Source: Methylotenera_A sp036676175 (lineage in GTDB: Bacteria > Pseudomonadota > Gammaproteobacteria > Burkholderiales > Methylophilaceae). From it: 14,495 bases of DNA. The translations under genes were made by a program, and so were the position numbers. The notes under the pieces were generated by a model. It saw only the letters and a program-made list of their open reading frames with translations, did not search any database and was not told where the DNA came from. This document shows, in pieces, positions 8,120 through 14,289 of this stretch. The stretch is from positions 1-14,495 of the forward strand of contig JAKFDL010000057.1 in the NCBI GenBank assembly GCA_036676175.1, in the 5' to 3' direction. Position 1 is the stretch's first letter; each line of letters opens with the position of its first letter.

Positions 8120-8258
8120 TGTTTCAATCTATTATCGTTAGCTTTGAAGGGTAATGTATCAAATTTTTTAGCAATAGTACTATTGTACATAGTTACATGC
8201 ACCAAAAATGTAAAAAAATTAATTACCAGGGATTAGAAAACAACAGGGCTTGTGGGGA
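8120..8258 (-). promoter_or_regulatory. lapB upstream region with a 14-bp perfect palindrome
   Basis: This AT-rich spacer lies between tRNA-Cys and the lapB start. It contains the perfect palindrome CAATAGTACTATTG at 8172-8185, about 53 bases before the lapB GTG. On the minus strand a TACAAT overlaps its edge and could be a -10 element, but I found no convincing -35. The palindrome is a candidate operator. The binding protein, possibly the LuxR-type regulator of the same operon, is conjecture. Confidence 0.3.
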
Positions 8259-8332
8259 TGGAGGCGCGAGCCGGAGTCGAACCGGCCTAAACGGCTTTGC
8301 AGGCCGCGGCATAACCGCTTTGCTATCGCGCC
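8259..8332 (-). tRNA. tRNA-Cys (anticodon GCA)
   Basis: This 74-base cloverleaf on the minus strand begins GGCGCGATAGCAAAG. Its acceptor pairing is GGCGCGA with TCGCGCC, and the T arm contains GGTTCGACTCC. The anticodon GCA is at plus coordinates 8298-8300, and the discriminator U is followed by an encoded CCA (8259-8261). It closely resembles E. coli tRNA-Cys. It may be read from its own promoter, with TATAAT at 8347-8352. Confidence 0.97.
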
Positions 8333-8346
8333 ATGTATGTATAGTA

Positions 8347-8352
8347 ATTATA
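8347..8352 (-). promoter_or_regulatory. Candidate -10 element for tRNA-Cys
   Basis: On the minus strand this is a perfect TATAAT whose predicted start would fall a few bases before the tRNA-Cys 5' end at 8332. The sequence 16-18 bases upstream has only a poor match to a -35 hexamer, so the call rests on the -10 and its position after a hairpin that would separate the gene from tRNA-Gly. Confidence 0.4.
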
Positions 8353-8367
8353 CACATTGCTTAAACT

Positions 8368-8401
8368 AAAACGGCGAAAGCATAACTGCATTCGCCGTTT
8401 T
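8368..8401. terminator. Hairpin between tRNA-Gly and tRNA-Cys, probable Rho-independent terminator
   Basis: Perfect 11-base arms AAAACGGCGAA (8368-8378) and TTCGCCGTTTT (8391-8401) enclose a 12-base loop that itself contains a short GCA/TGC pairing. The A and T runs at the arms' ends give a T-rich exit in either direction. On the minus strand it lies downstream of tRNA-Gly and upstream of the tRNA-Cys -10, so it most likely ends the tRNA-Gly transcript. Confidence 0.6.
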
Positions 8402-8415
8402 ATATTTCAAACTAC

Positions 8416-8438
8416 GTTTTAAACTGGTGGTTTAAAAC
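8416..8438. repeat. AT-rich inverted repeat just downstream of tRNA-Gly
   Basis: Perfect 9-base arms GTTTTAAAC (8416-8424) and GTTTAAAAC (8430-8438) flank a 5-base loop, starting six bases after the CCA end of tRNA-Gly. The helix is mostly A-T pairs, so it is weak. It may act in 3'-end processing of the tRNA precursor or be incidental. Confidence 0.45.
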
Positions 8439-8443
8439 AAATG

Positions 8444-8519
8444 TGGAGCGGGAAACGAGGCTCGAACTCGCGACCTCAACCTTGGCAAGGTTGCGCTCTA
8501 CCAGCTGAGCTATTCCCGC
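8444..8519 (-). tRNA. tRNA-Gly (anticodon GCC)
   Basis: This 76-base cloverleaf on the minus strand begins GCGGGAATAGCTCAG. Its acceptor stem is GCGGGAA with TTCCCGC, and the T arm contains GAGTTCGAGCCTC. The anticodon GCC is at plus coordinates 8484-8486, and CCA is encoded at 8444-8446. It is very close to E. coli tRNA-Gly(GCC). It lies downstream of pgsA with its own strong promoter in the gap. Confidence 0.98.
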
Positions 8520-8533
8520 GTTAAGAAGCGAGC

Positions 8534-8561
8534 ATTTTAGCGGTTTTCGCGATACTGTCAA
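8534..8561 (-). promoter_or_regulatory. Strong sigma-70 promoter of tRNA-Gly
   Basis: On the minus strand a consensus TTGACA (plus 8556-8561) and TAAAAT (plus 8534-8539) are separated by 16 bases. The -10 is followed directly by a GC-rich stretch GCTCGC, resembling the discriminator of stringently controlled stable-RNA promoters. The expected start is near 8527, about eight bases before the mature tRNA. Confidence 0.8.
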
Positions 8562-8584
8562 GACCAAAATGAGGGCACTTCTAC

Positions 8585-9202
8585 TTATTTATTTACTTTT
8601 ATTTGTGGCCAGGCCAGCTTTATATAATAAGCCATTGATAGCAATGTTAAAAATGCGGCAATTTCAATCAGACGGTGTCCTACCACCTGCGTTGGGAATG
8701 TGCCCCAATTTCCCAAAATGCCCAAGTTATCTAAATGAATGTTATCCCAATACAATAAAAATAAAATAGCCAGCATCTGTACAGCGGTTTTGACTTTTCC
8801 TATCATAGCCACAGCAACGCTACTGCCTTGACCTTCGTTCGCCATCCATTCACGAAGCGCACTTACGGCGATTTCCCGCCCGATAATAATCAAACAAACG
8901 ATAGCGCCCACACGTCCGAATTCAACCAACACGATTAAAGCTGCCGTCACCATTAACTTATCTGCTACCGGGTCTAAAAACGCACCGAACGCTGAAGTTT
9001 GATGCCAGCGTCTTGCCAGATAACCATCCAGCCAATCAGTAAAAGCTGCAATTGCAAATATAGCCGTTATAAAAACGTTCACCGAATGAGAGGGCATGGC
9101 GCCAAGTGTACGCAAATTTTCTGGCCAGTAAAACGCGCCTACAAAGATAGGGATCAACAAAATACGCAGCCATGTGAGCATGGTTGGAATGTTCAACTTC
9201 AT
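8585..9202 (-). CDS. pgsA: CDP-diacylglycerol-glycerol-3-phosphate 3-phosphatidyltransferase
   Basis: PgsA makes phosphatidylglycerol phosphate from CDP-diacylglycerol and glycerol-3-phosphate in the inner membrane, the committed step of phosphatidylglycerol and cardiolipin synthesis. The 205-residue protein has several hydrophobic helices and the complete CDP-alcohol phosphatidyltransferase signature: Asp56, Asp59-Gly60, Ala63-Arg64, Gly73, Asp77 and Asp81 (in DWLDGYLARRWHQTSAFGAF, then LDPVADK). Length and the N-terminal LNIPTMLTWLRILLIP are typical of PgsA. It follows uvrC by 16 bases and has a clear GGAGG ribosome site, so the two genes form an operon, a common arrangement in proteobacteria. 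The strong tRNA-Gly promoter follows it. Confidence 0.96.
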   Translation of the reverse strand: MKLNIPTMLTWLRILLIPIFVGAFYWPENLRTLGAMPSHSVNVFITAIFAIAAFTDWLDGYLARRWHQTSAFGAFLDPVADKLMVTAALIVLVEFGRVGAIVCLIIIGREIAVSALREWMANEGQGSSVAVAMIGKVKTAVQMLAILFLLYWDNIHLDNLGILGNWGTFPTQVVGHRLIEIAAFLTLLSMAYYIKLAWPQIKVNK

Positions 9203-9218
9203 TTAATACAGGCCTCCA

Positions 9219-11018
9219 CTAATGAAACTCTCCATAGATTTTTTCAGCCAAGTCTTTACCTATGCCTTCAACCTGGGCAATTTCATCCATACTAGCATTT
9301 TTTATAGCATCCAATCCACCAAAGCGCGTCAATAGTGCTTTGCGACGCTTGGCACCCACGCCCGCGATGTCTTCAAGGCTTGAGGTGATGCGTGCTTTGG
9401 CACGTTTTGCACGATGCCCTGTAATCGCAAAACGATGTGCTTCATCTCGAATTTGTTGCAGTAAATGCAAGCCTATATTATCGGTAGGTAAATTTACCAT
9501 TTCGCCTGTGTCACTAAAAATCATTGTCTCCAAGCCCGGCTTGCGGTCTTCACCTTTGGCGATACCAATAAGCAAAATATCATCCAGCCCGACTTCTTGC
9601 ATCACCTCAATCGCTACACCAAGCTGGCCCTTGCCGCCATCGATAAATACTAGGTCAGGCCTTTTGCCTTCACCCGCAGCAACCTTTTTATAGCGCCTGG
9701 TCAACACATCACGCATGGCTGCATAATCATCGCCAGGGGTAATACCAGTGATGTTATAACGCCTGTATTCACTATTTTGCAAATCGCCTTTATCAAACAC
9801 TACGCAGCTGGCAACTGTCGCCTCACCCATGGTATGACTAATATCAAAGCATTCCATCCGTTCAACATTATCAGACAAGCGCAAAGCTTCACGCAACGCC
9901 AGCAACCGCGCTGCCTGGTTGCTGGATGTTTGCTGCTGCTGCTTTAACGCTAATTCGGCATTGGTTTGCGCCATTTTTAACCAAACCCTTTTGTCTCCGA
10001 TGGCATTGGTTTGAATGCGTACCTTACGCCCAATCAATTCGCCCAGAGCTTGCTCAAGTGGTTTGGCATCAATCTCAACTCCGCATACGATTAAAGGCGG
10101 CGTATTCTGTGCCACATAATGTTGTGAGATAAACGCTTCAACCGTTTCTGCCAGTTCTGCATCTTGACTGTTTTTTGGGAAATAACTCTTATCACCCAAA
10201 TGCCGCCCGCCGCGTATCATCACCAAGTTAATGCAATAGCTACCTTTATTGCTTGCCAAGGCAATCACATCAGCGTCATTCACACTAAAATCACTGACGA
10301 ATTGCTTGGCCTGCACTTGTCGCAGCGCTTGTATACGGTCGCGAAACACTACTGCTGACTCGTATTCTTGATTGGCTGCTGCAGTATTCATCTTATCGCC
10401 AAGCGCATTCATCACCTCGTTGGTTTTACCTTCTAAAAACATTGCGGCGTGATGTACGTCATGCGCATAATCTTCAGGCGAGATATAACCCACACAAGGC
10501 GCAGTACAGCGTGCAATTTGATACTGCAAACATGGACGGCTGCGATTTGCAAACACCGTATTTTCACAAGTGCGCAACTTAAACACCTTTTGCATCAATT
10601 GGATACTCTCGCGCACAGCGACCGAGTTGGGGAAAGGGCCAAAATACAGGGTATGCTTTTTTTGCGCGCCTCGGTGAAATGCCAAGCGCGGAAATTCATC
10701 AGCAGTGAGTGCAATGTAAGGGTACGATTTATCATCTCGAAATAACACGTTGTAGCGCGGCATGATGCTTTTGATAAGATTGTTTTCAAGCAACAAGGCC
10801 TCAGCCTCACTGCGCGTAACGGTTGTCTCAATCTTGGCAATTTGCGACACCATCATCTTAGTGCGCGGACTTACTAGGTTCTTATTAAAGTAGCTTGAAA
10901 CGCGCTTTTTGATATCTTTTGCTTTACCCACATAAATCACCACCTCTTCCGCATTCATCATGCGGTACACACCTGGTAAATTAGGTAGGTTTTTTAAAAT
11001 GGACTTGGAGTCAAACAT
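9219..11018 (-). CDS. uvrC: UvrABC excinuclease subunit C
   Basis: UvrC makes the two incisions on either side of a DNA lesion after loading by UvrA and UvrB in nucleotide excision repair. The 599-residue protein has every expected part. The GIY-YIG nuclease is at about 11-95 (GVY and IYVGKAK, with Glu78 in LLLENN). Four cysteines (151, 163, 171, 175) match the iron-sulfur cluster site. A UVR motif for UvrB contact is at about 198-233. The RNase H-like nuclease is in the C-terminal half (ECFDISH and VFIDGGKGQLG, with acidic residues near 392 and 460). Helix-hairpin-helix repeats close the protein (LEDIAGVGAKRRKALL and VEGIGKDLAEKIY). The ATG at 11018 has no obvious ribosome site, but the N-terminus aligns well with the family. 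Confidence 0.98.
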   Translation of the reverse strand: MFDSKSILKNLPNLPGVYRMMNAEEVVIYVGKAKDIKKRVSSYFNKNLVSPRTKMMVSQIAKIETTVTRSEAEALLLENNLIKSIMPRYNVLFRDDKSYPYIALTADEFPRLAFHRGAQKKHTLYFGPFPNSVAVRESIQLMQKVFKLRTCENTVFANRSRPCLQYQIARCTAPCVGYISPEDYAHDVHHAAMFLEGKTNEVMNALGDKMNTAAANQEYESAVVFRDRIQALRQVQAKQFVSDFSVNDADVIALASNKGSYCINLVMIRGGRHLGDKSYFPKNSQDAELAETVEAFISQHYVAQNTPPLIVCGVEIDAKPLEQALGELIGRKVRIQTNAIGDKRVWLKMAQTNAELALKQQQQTSSNQAARLLALREALRLSDNVERMECFDISHTMGEATVASCVVFDKGDLQNSEYRRYNITGITPGDDYAAMRDVLTRRYKKVAAGEGKRPDLVFIDGGKGQLGVAIEVMQEVGLDDILLIGIAKGEDRKPGLETMIFSDTGEMVNLPTDNIGLHLLQQIRDEAHRFAITGHRAKRAKARITSSLEDIAGVGAKRRKALLTRFGGLDAIKNASMDEIAQVEGIGKDLAEKIYGEFH

Positions 11019-11139
11019 GGGGATATTTTAGCACTAGATGTTAACGACTCAGCCGCCGTTACTTATCTAAAAAGAGTCTATTGATGTTATTCATCCACTC
11101 GAGTGGGACAAACGCACTCTGTTCCAACGAGCTGCTAAA

Positions 11140-11856
11140 TTAATTTGTGCTACAAATTAAATGAATGGCCTTAAACCATTCTTTAGCAATTTTTTCTTGC
11201 CCAGTAACTGATGGGTGTATGCCATCAAACGTATCTTGCGAGCTCCAGTCATGGTGCATAGAAACAAGAATTATTCTAGATTTTTTTGAATCATCAAGCC
11301 ATCTCACTAAATTTAAGTGCCATCTTATATATTTATAGTTAATTGAATTTAAGTTTAGCGTGCCAATTAGTATTGTGATTTTCGAGTTTTTTTCTCTTAG
11401 CGCCTTTATTATTGATTTCATAGGCATAACGAATGAGCTAAATAAATTGATTTTATTTTGATCATTATTACCTAATAAAATTAATGCAATGTCGGGTGAA
11501 TTTTTGTCTATTTTAGCTAAATCTTTCTTAAGTGCTTGTGCCACATACAAGGTAGTCTTACCATAAAAACCCTCATGATCATTATCAAAGCCGTCAGGCC
11601 ATTTGAAATTTTTACCTGGCAAACTATGCTGTTTACCTAAGAAGTCTACTTTATACCCAGCTTTATCGAGCATTTTAGATAGTTGCAACCTGTAACTAAA
11701 CTCCTTTGGTTTTGCACCACCTTGTGTAACGCTATCCCCTATCGCCATAATCTTTAATTTTTTATTGCTACAATCAGAAAAAGCGTTGCTGCTAAAGAAT
11801 ATAAACGTAAAGATTAGCAGTCCTTTAAAAGCAACCATTTTTATGTAATTAGCCAC
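11140..11856 (-). CDS. Secreted SGNH/GDSL-type esterase, resembling carbohydrate esterase family 3
   Basis: This 238-residue protein has an N-terminal signal peptide (about 8-27, hydrophobic, ending AFS before DCS). It has the SGNH hydrolase blocks in order: GDSVTQG with Ser42, an FDNDHEGFYG segment with Gly (block II), LLGNND (127-132, block III) and DGIHPS with Asp211 and His214 (block V). The DFLGKQ and DNDHEG wording resembles carbohydrate esterase family 3 deacetylases, so it may remove acetyl groups from a polysaccharide; the substrate is not shown. The start is GTG at 11856 or ATG at 11838. Neither has a good ribosome site, and the later start still leaves a complete signal peptide. 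The gene is much more AT-rich than uvrC next door, some 60-base stretches being only about 25 percent GC, which suggests recent acquisition. Confidence 0.82.
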   Translation of the reverse strand: MANYIKMVAFKGLLIFTFIFFSSNAFSDCSNKKLKIMAIGDSVTQGGAKPKEFSYRLQLSKMLDKAGYKVDFLGKQHSLPGKNFKWPDGFDNDHEGFYGKTTLYVAQALKKDLAKIDKNSPDIALILLGNNDQNKINLFSSFVMPMKSIIKALREKNSKITILIGTLNLNSINYKYIRWHLNLVRWLDDSKKSRIILVSMHHDWSSQDTFDGIHPSVTGQEKIAKEWFKAIHLICSTN

Positions 11857-11937
11857 TTATATTTAGAGGGTGAATAGAAATATTACTTAATAGAATCTTC
11901 TAGTTGCATCACCAAACCTCACCGTTTGCAATGTTTA

Positions 11938-12117
11938 TTAACCCAACAAACTTCCACCTATCGCCCAATCTTCCATTTTGACTTCTTCAAAGACGATATA
12001 AGTATAACTGGGTGGTTTGTGTGCGTGCTTTTGCAGGGTTTCGGTGATTTCTTTAGCGATCTCTTTCTTCTGCTCTTTGCTGACACTTCCAGCGAGTTTA
12101 ACGTTTACAAAAGGCAT
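11938..12117 (-). CDS. Small 4-oxalocrotonate tautomerase-family protein
   Basis: This 59-codon gene begins MPFVNVKLAG, so that after removal of Met the protein has the N-terminal Pro1 that is the catalytic base of the tautomerase superfamily. A strong AAGGAG seven bases before the ATG fixes this start and rules out longer upstream versions. The body (EQKKEIAKEITETLQKH, then VFEEVKMEDWAIGG) fits one beta-alpha-beta unit of the 4-OT family, which assembles as hexamers or trimers. Aligned without gaps to classic 4-OT, Trp50 and the IGG turn are kept but Arg11 and Arg39 are replaced by Val and Tyr, so activity on oxalocrotonate is doubtful. The substrate is unknown. It stands alone, with 81 bases to the esterase gene start and 148 bases to the transporter gene. 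Confidence 0.88.
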   Translation of the reverse strand: MPFVNVKLAGSVSKEQKKEIAKEITETLQKHAHKPPSYTYIVFEEVKMEDWAIGGSLLG

Positions 12118-12265
12118 TTGTTTTCTCCTTAAAATTAAGTGATTAAGAATGAAGTCATTCGATGATTGTAAGCTCATCACTTTATTTTGCAAGCCGGCTT
12201 ACTTGTCGTTTTATTTGGATAGCGCTACGGTATCCTCACCTTTGCGCAGGCGTTTACCCATATAT

Positions 12266-12904
12266 CTATTTGTGTAAATAGGCGCGCCAAATATCTTTGA
12301 TTAACTTTAATGTCACATATAAAATAAGCAGCGAGATAAAAATCGACAGCAGTGGATCAATTAATAGCCAGCCCGTATAGTAAATCACCCCGCCAGCAAC
12401 TAACGCTGCCACCGAACCCAGCATGTCGCTTATCACATGGATATATGCGGCGCGCCTATTGTGATCATAGGCATGGTCGTGCGTTTGACCTCCATGCAAC
12501 ATTTTCGCCACTATTATATTGACCACTAAACCAGAAAACGCAATCAGCATGACATAACCACCTGTTACCGGTTGAGGGGTTTTTAGTCGATCAATTGCCT
12601 CGAAAATAATATACGTAATCACGAGCAACATTAACAAAGCGTTGATGGAGGATGCAAGCAGTTCAATACCGTATTGCTCGCTAACTTCGCTTTTTCTTGT
12701 TGCTGATAACCGTGCTGCAAACCAGGCCAATCCTAGTGCGAACACATCTGAAAACATATGCCAGGCATCACTTAACAAAGCTAGCGACTGCGTGTAGATA
12801 CCCCCCAACAGCTCAATAATTGCAAATACTAAAATCAACAAAAATGGAAGTGAGTATATGTTACTAGCTTTGGGTTTATGCTCATGCGGATGTGAGGGGT
12901 TCAT
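12266..12904 (-). CDS. Cation diffusion facilitator (zinc-type) lacking the C-terminal cytoplasmic domain
   Basis: This 212-residue six-helix metal exporter of the inner membrane exchanges divalent cations, probably zinc, for protons. The start at ATG 12904 gives a His-containing N-terminus (MNPSHPHEHK). The transport-site residues are His49 and Asp53 in helix 2 (SDAWHMFSD) and His156 and Asp160 in helix 5 (IHVISD), the set typical of zinc-transporting members. A His-rich loop (GGQTHDHAYDH) lies between helices 4 and 5. The protein stops shortly after helix 6 (KDIWRAYLHK), whereas relatives such as ZitB have about 90 more residues forming a regulatory domain. An upstream TTG at 12940 would add 12 residues. 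No ribosome site is clear for either start. The symbol is left blank because subgroup assignment is uncertain. Confidence 0.88.
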   Translation of the reverse strand: MNPSHPHEHKPKASNIYSLPFLLILVFAIIELLGGIYTQSLALLSDAWHMFSDVFALGLAWFAARLSATRKSEVSEQYGIELLASSINALLMLLVITYIIFEAIDRLKTPQPVTGGYVMLIAFSGLVVNIIVAKMLHGGQTHDHAYDHNRRAAYIHVISDMLGSVAALVAGGVIYYTGWLLIDPLLSIFISLLILYVTLKLIKDIWRAYLHK

Positions 12905-12953
12905 AACGTTGATGCTAACGGTTAGTGCAAATAAAAACAATCAGGATGGCAAT

Positions 12954-12984
12954 AAAAAAGCACTCCGATGAGAGTGCTTTTTTT
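12954..12984 (-). terminator. Rho-independent terminator downstream of the EF-hand gene
   Basis: Twelve-base arms AAAAAAGCACTC (12954-12965) and GAGTGCTTTTTT (12972-12983) surround a six-base loop, giving a GC-core stem ending in a run of T in both directions. On the minus strand it lies 38 bases after the EF-hand stop codon and before the transporter gene, so the two are separate transcription units. Confidence 0.88.
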
Positions 12985-13021
12985 CAATGCAAGAACTTAA
13001 AATTATAGTTTTGTTACCATA

Positions 13022-13285
13022 TTATGTTTTTTCTTTACGCTTTTCGCGCATGGCCTGCATTTTATCTTTCTGTGCTTGCTTTTCAGCTGCATCTATAAAG
13101 CCATCGCCATTGCTATCCATGTTTTTAAACTGACGTTCATGAGCTTTTTCTTTAGAGGCACGATATTCGCTATAACTTACTTTGCCGTCGCCATCTGCAT
13201 CTAGCTTCATTTTTTCTGCGGCAGTTGCTAAAGGTGCGCTAATAAGCAACCCGGTTGCAAGTAACATACTCATTCTATTTAACAT
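13022..13285 (-). CDS. Small secreted EF-hand calcium-binding protein
   Basis: The 87-residue product starts at ATG 13285, chosen because AAGGA lies a suitable distance upstream and the protein then opens with a clear signal peptide (about 1-22, MLNRMSMLLATGLLISAPLA, ending ATA). Two EF-hand loops follow: DADGDGKVSYSE at 29-40 and DSNGDGFIDAAE at 57-68, both with the expected acidic residues at positions 1, 3, 5 and 12. The C-terminal tail is highly charged (KDKMQAMREKRKEKT). It is probably a periplasmic calcium-binding or calcium-buffering protein; its partner is unknown. It is divergent from rlmJ and has its own terminator. Confidence 0.87.
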   Translation of the reverse strand: MLNRMSMLLATGLLISAPLATAAEKMKLDADGDGKVSYSEYRASKEKAHERQFKNMDSNGDGFIDAAEKQAQKDKMQAMREKRKEKT

Positions 13286-13360
13286 TTTATTTTTCCTTTT
13301 TATTGAGTTAAGTAAACATACAGAAAGTCGCAATGCTTTATAGGCGTTACGACTAAGCGG

Positions 13361-13366
13361 TATAAT
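13361..13366 (+). promoter_or_regulatory. Candidate -10 element of rlmJ
   Basis: A perfect TATAAT lies 38 bases before the rlmJ ATG, with a loose -35 (TTTATA at 13337-13342, spacing 18). The expected transcript start is near 13373, giving a leader of about 30 bases that includes the first copy of the 13-bp duplication. Confidence 0.5.
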
Positions 13367-13391
13367 ACACTGATGCCCATTTACTGCCACT

Positions 13392-13417
13392 ATGCTTAGT
13401 TACCATGCTTAGTTACC
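13392..13417 (+). repeat. Perfect 13-bp tandem duplication across the rlmJ start
   Basis: ATGCTTAGTTACC occurs twice back to back (13392-13404 and 13405-13417). The second copy contains the rlmJ start codon and its first codons. The first copy opens a six-codon reading frame (MLSYHA) ending in TAG at 13410-13412, in a different frame and overlapping the start of rlmJ. Confidence 0.95.
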
Positions 13418-14250
13418 GTCACGCTTTTCACGCAGGCAATCACGCCGATGTATTAAAGCACTATGTATTCAGCCTTGTGCTAGATTATATGAACCAAAAA
13501 GACAAATCTTATTGGGTGGTGGATACGCACGCGGGCGCAGGTATGTATGGGCTAACAAGTGAATTTGCGCAAAAAAATGCTGAATTTGAGACTGGCATTG
13601 CGCGACTATTTGATGCTGAGGGTTTACCAGGGTCATTAGAAAACTTTATTAGAGTAATAAAAAATTATAATGAAAACAATAGTTTAAATTTTTACCCTGG
13701 TTCACCTAAAATTGCAGAAGTCTTCTTACGTGACGATGACAAATTGCGTCTGTTTGAATTACATCCTAGTGATTGCAAATTGTTGATTGAAAACTTTAAA
13801 GGCAAAACTAGGCAAAGCAAAATTATGCAGCAAGATGGTTTTGCAGGCATTAAAGCTTGCTTACCACCACCCACCAAGCGCGGCTTAGTGTTGATAGACC
13901 CGCCTTACGAACTAAAAGACGATTACCAACGTGTAGTAGATTGCATTAAAGACAGTCTCAGTCGCTTTGCCACAGGTAGTTATTTAATTTGGTATCCGTT
14001 ATTGCAGCGCGCCGAACCGCTCGCCATGGTAGAAGCACTTAAAAAATTGCAGCCTAATAATTGGCTAAATGTGAGCCTGAGCACTGAAGCGCCGAATGCG
14101 GAAGGTTTTGGCATGTTTGGCAGCGGCATGTTGATTATTAACCCGCCATGGACATTACCGAAATTGCTAGCAGAATCGATGCCTGTTTTATGCAATACAT
14201 TAGCAATTGATAACCGCGCCAACTTTACGCTGTCACACAATATCAGTTAA
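13405..14250 (+). CDS. rlmJ: 23S rRNA (adenine-N6)-methyltransferase RlmJ
   Basis: RlmJ methylates A2030 of 23S rRNA using S-adenosylmethionine. The 281-residue protein begins MLSYRHAFHAGNHADVLKH, nearly the same as the E. coli protein. It carries the family's VVDTHAGAGMYGL segment (38-50) and the catalytic DPPY motif at 165-168 (LVLIDPPYEL), followed by a C-terminal GSGMLIINPPW block. Length is as expected. The start is fixed by that conserved N-terminus although no ribosome site is visible; an out-of-frame duplicate of the start lies immediately upstream. The next gene starts 39 bases downstream on the same strand and may be co-transcribed. Confidence 0.96.
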   Translation: MLSYRHAFHAGNHADVLKHYVFSLVLDYMNQKDKSYWVVDTHAGAGMYGLTSEFAQKNAEFETGIARLFDAEGLPGSLENFIRVIKNYNENNSLNFYPGSPKIAEVFLRDDDKLRLFELHPSDCKLLIENFKGKTRQSKIMQQDGFAGIKACLPPPTKRGLVLIDPPYELKDDYQRVVDCIKDSLSRFATGSYLIWYPLLQRAEPLAMVEALKKLQPNNWLNVSLSTEAPNAEGFGMFGSGMLIINPPWTLPKLLAESMPVLCNTLAIDNRANFTLSHNIS

Positions 14251-14289
14251 TATGGCGCACCTAAATCTCAAGAGAAAGCTACAACATCA

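Noticed and set aside
8569..8769. 66-codon plus-strand open frame across the pgsA 3' end and the tRNA-Gly promoter
   Set aside because: It overlaps pgsA in antisense and has no ribosome site or homology that I can recognise.
9262..9693. 143-codon plus-strand open frame opposite uvrC
   Set aside because: It is a shadow of the conserved uvrC 3' half with low-complexity composition and no family resemblance.
11095..11106. Perfect 12-bp palindrome CCACTCGAGTGG between uvrC and the esterase gene
   Set aside because: Several 12-bp palindromes are expected by chance in 14.5 kb, there is no second copy nearby, and it has no T-run, so I do not call it a terminator or operator.
11141..11159. AT-rich inverted repeat TAATTTGT/ACAAATTA at the 3' end of the esterase gene
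   Set aside because: It lies over the final codons, is almost entirely A-T pairs and is not followed by a T-run on the minus strand, so it is a poor terminator candidate.
12118..12265. Possible remnant of the missing C-terminal domain of the cation transporter downstream of its stop
   Set aside because: Reading past the stop in the same frame and in one shifted frame gave early stops and no CDF cytoplasmic-domain pattern, so I do not annotate a pseudogene or frameshift.
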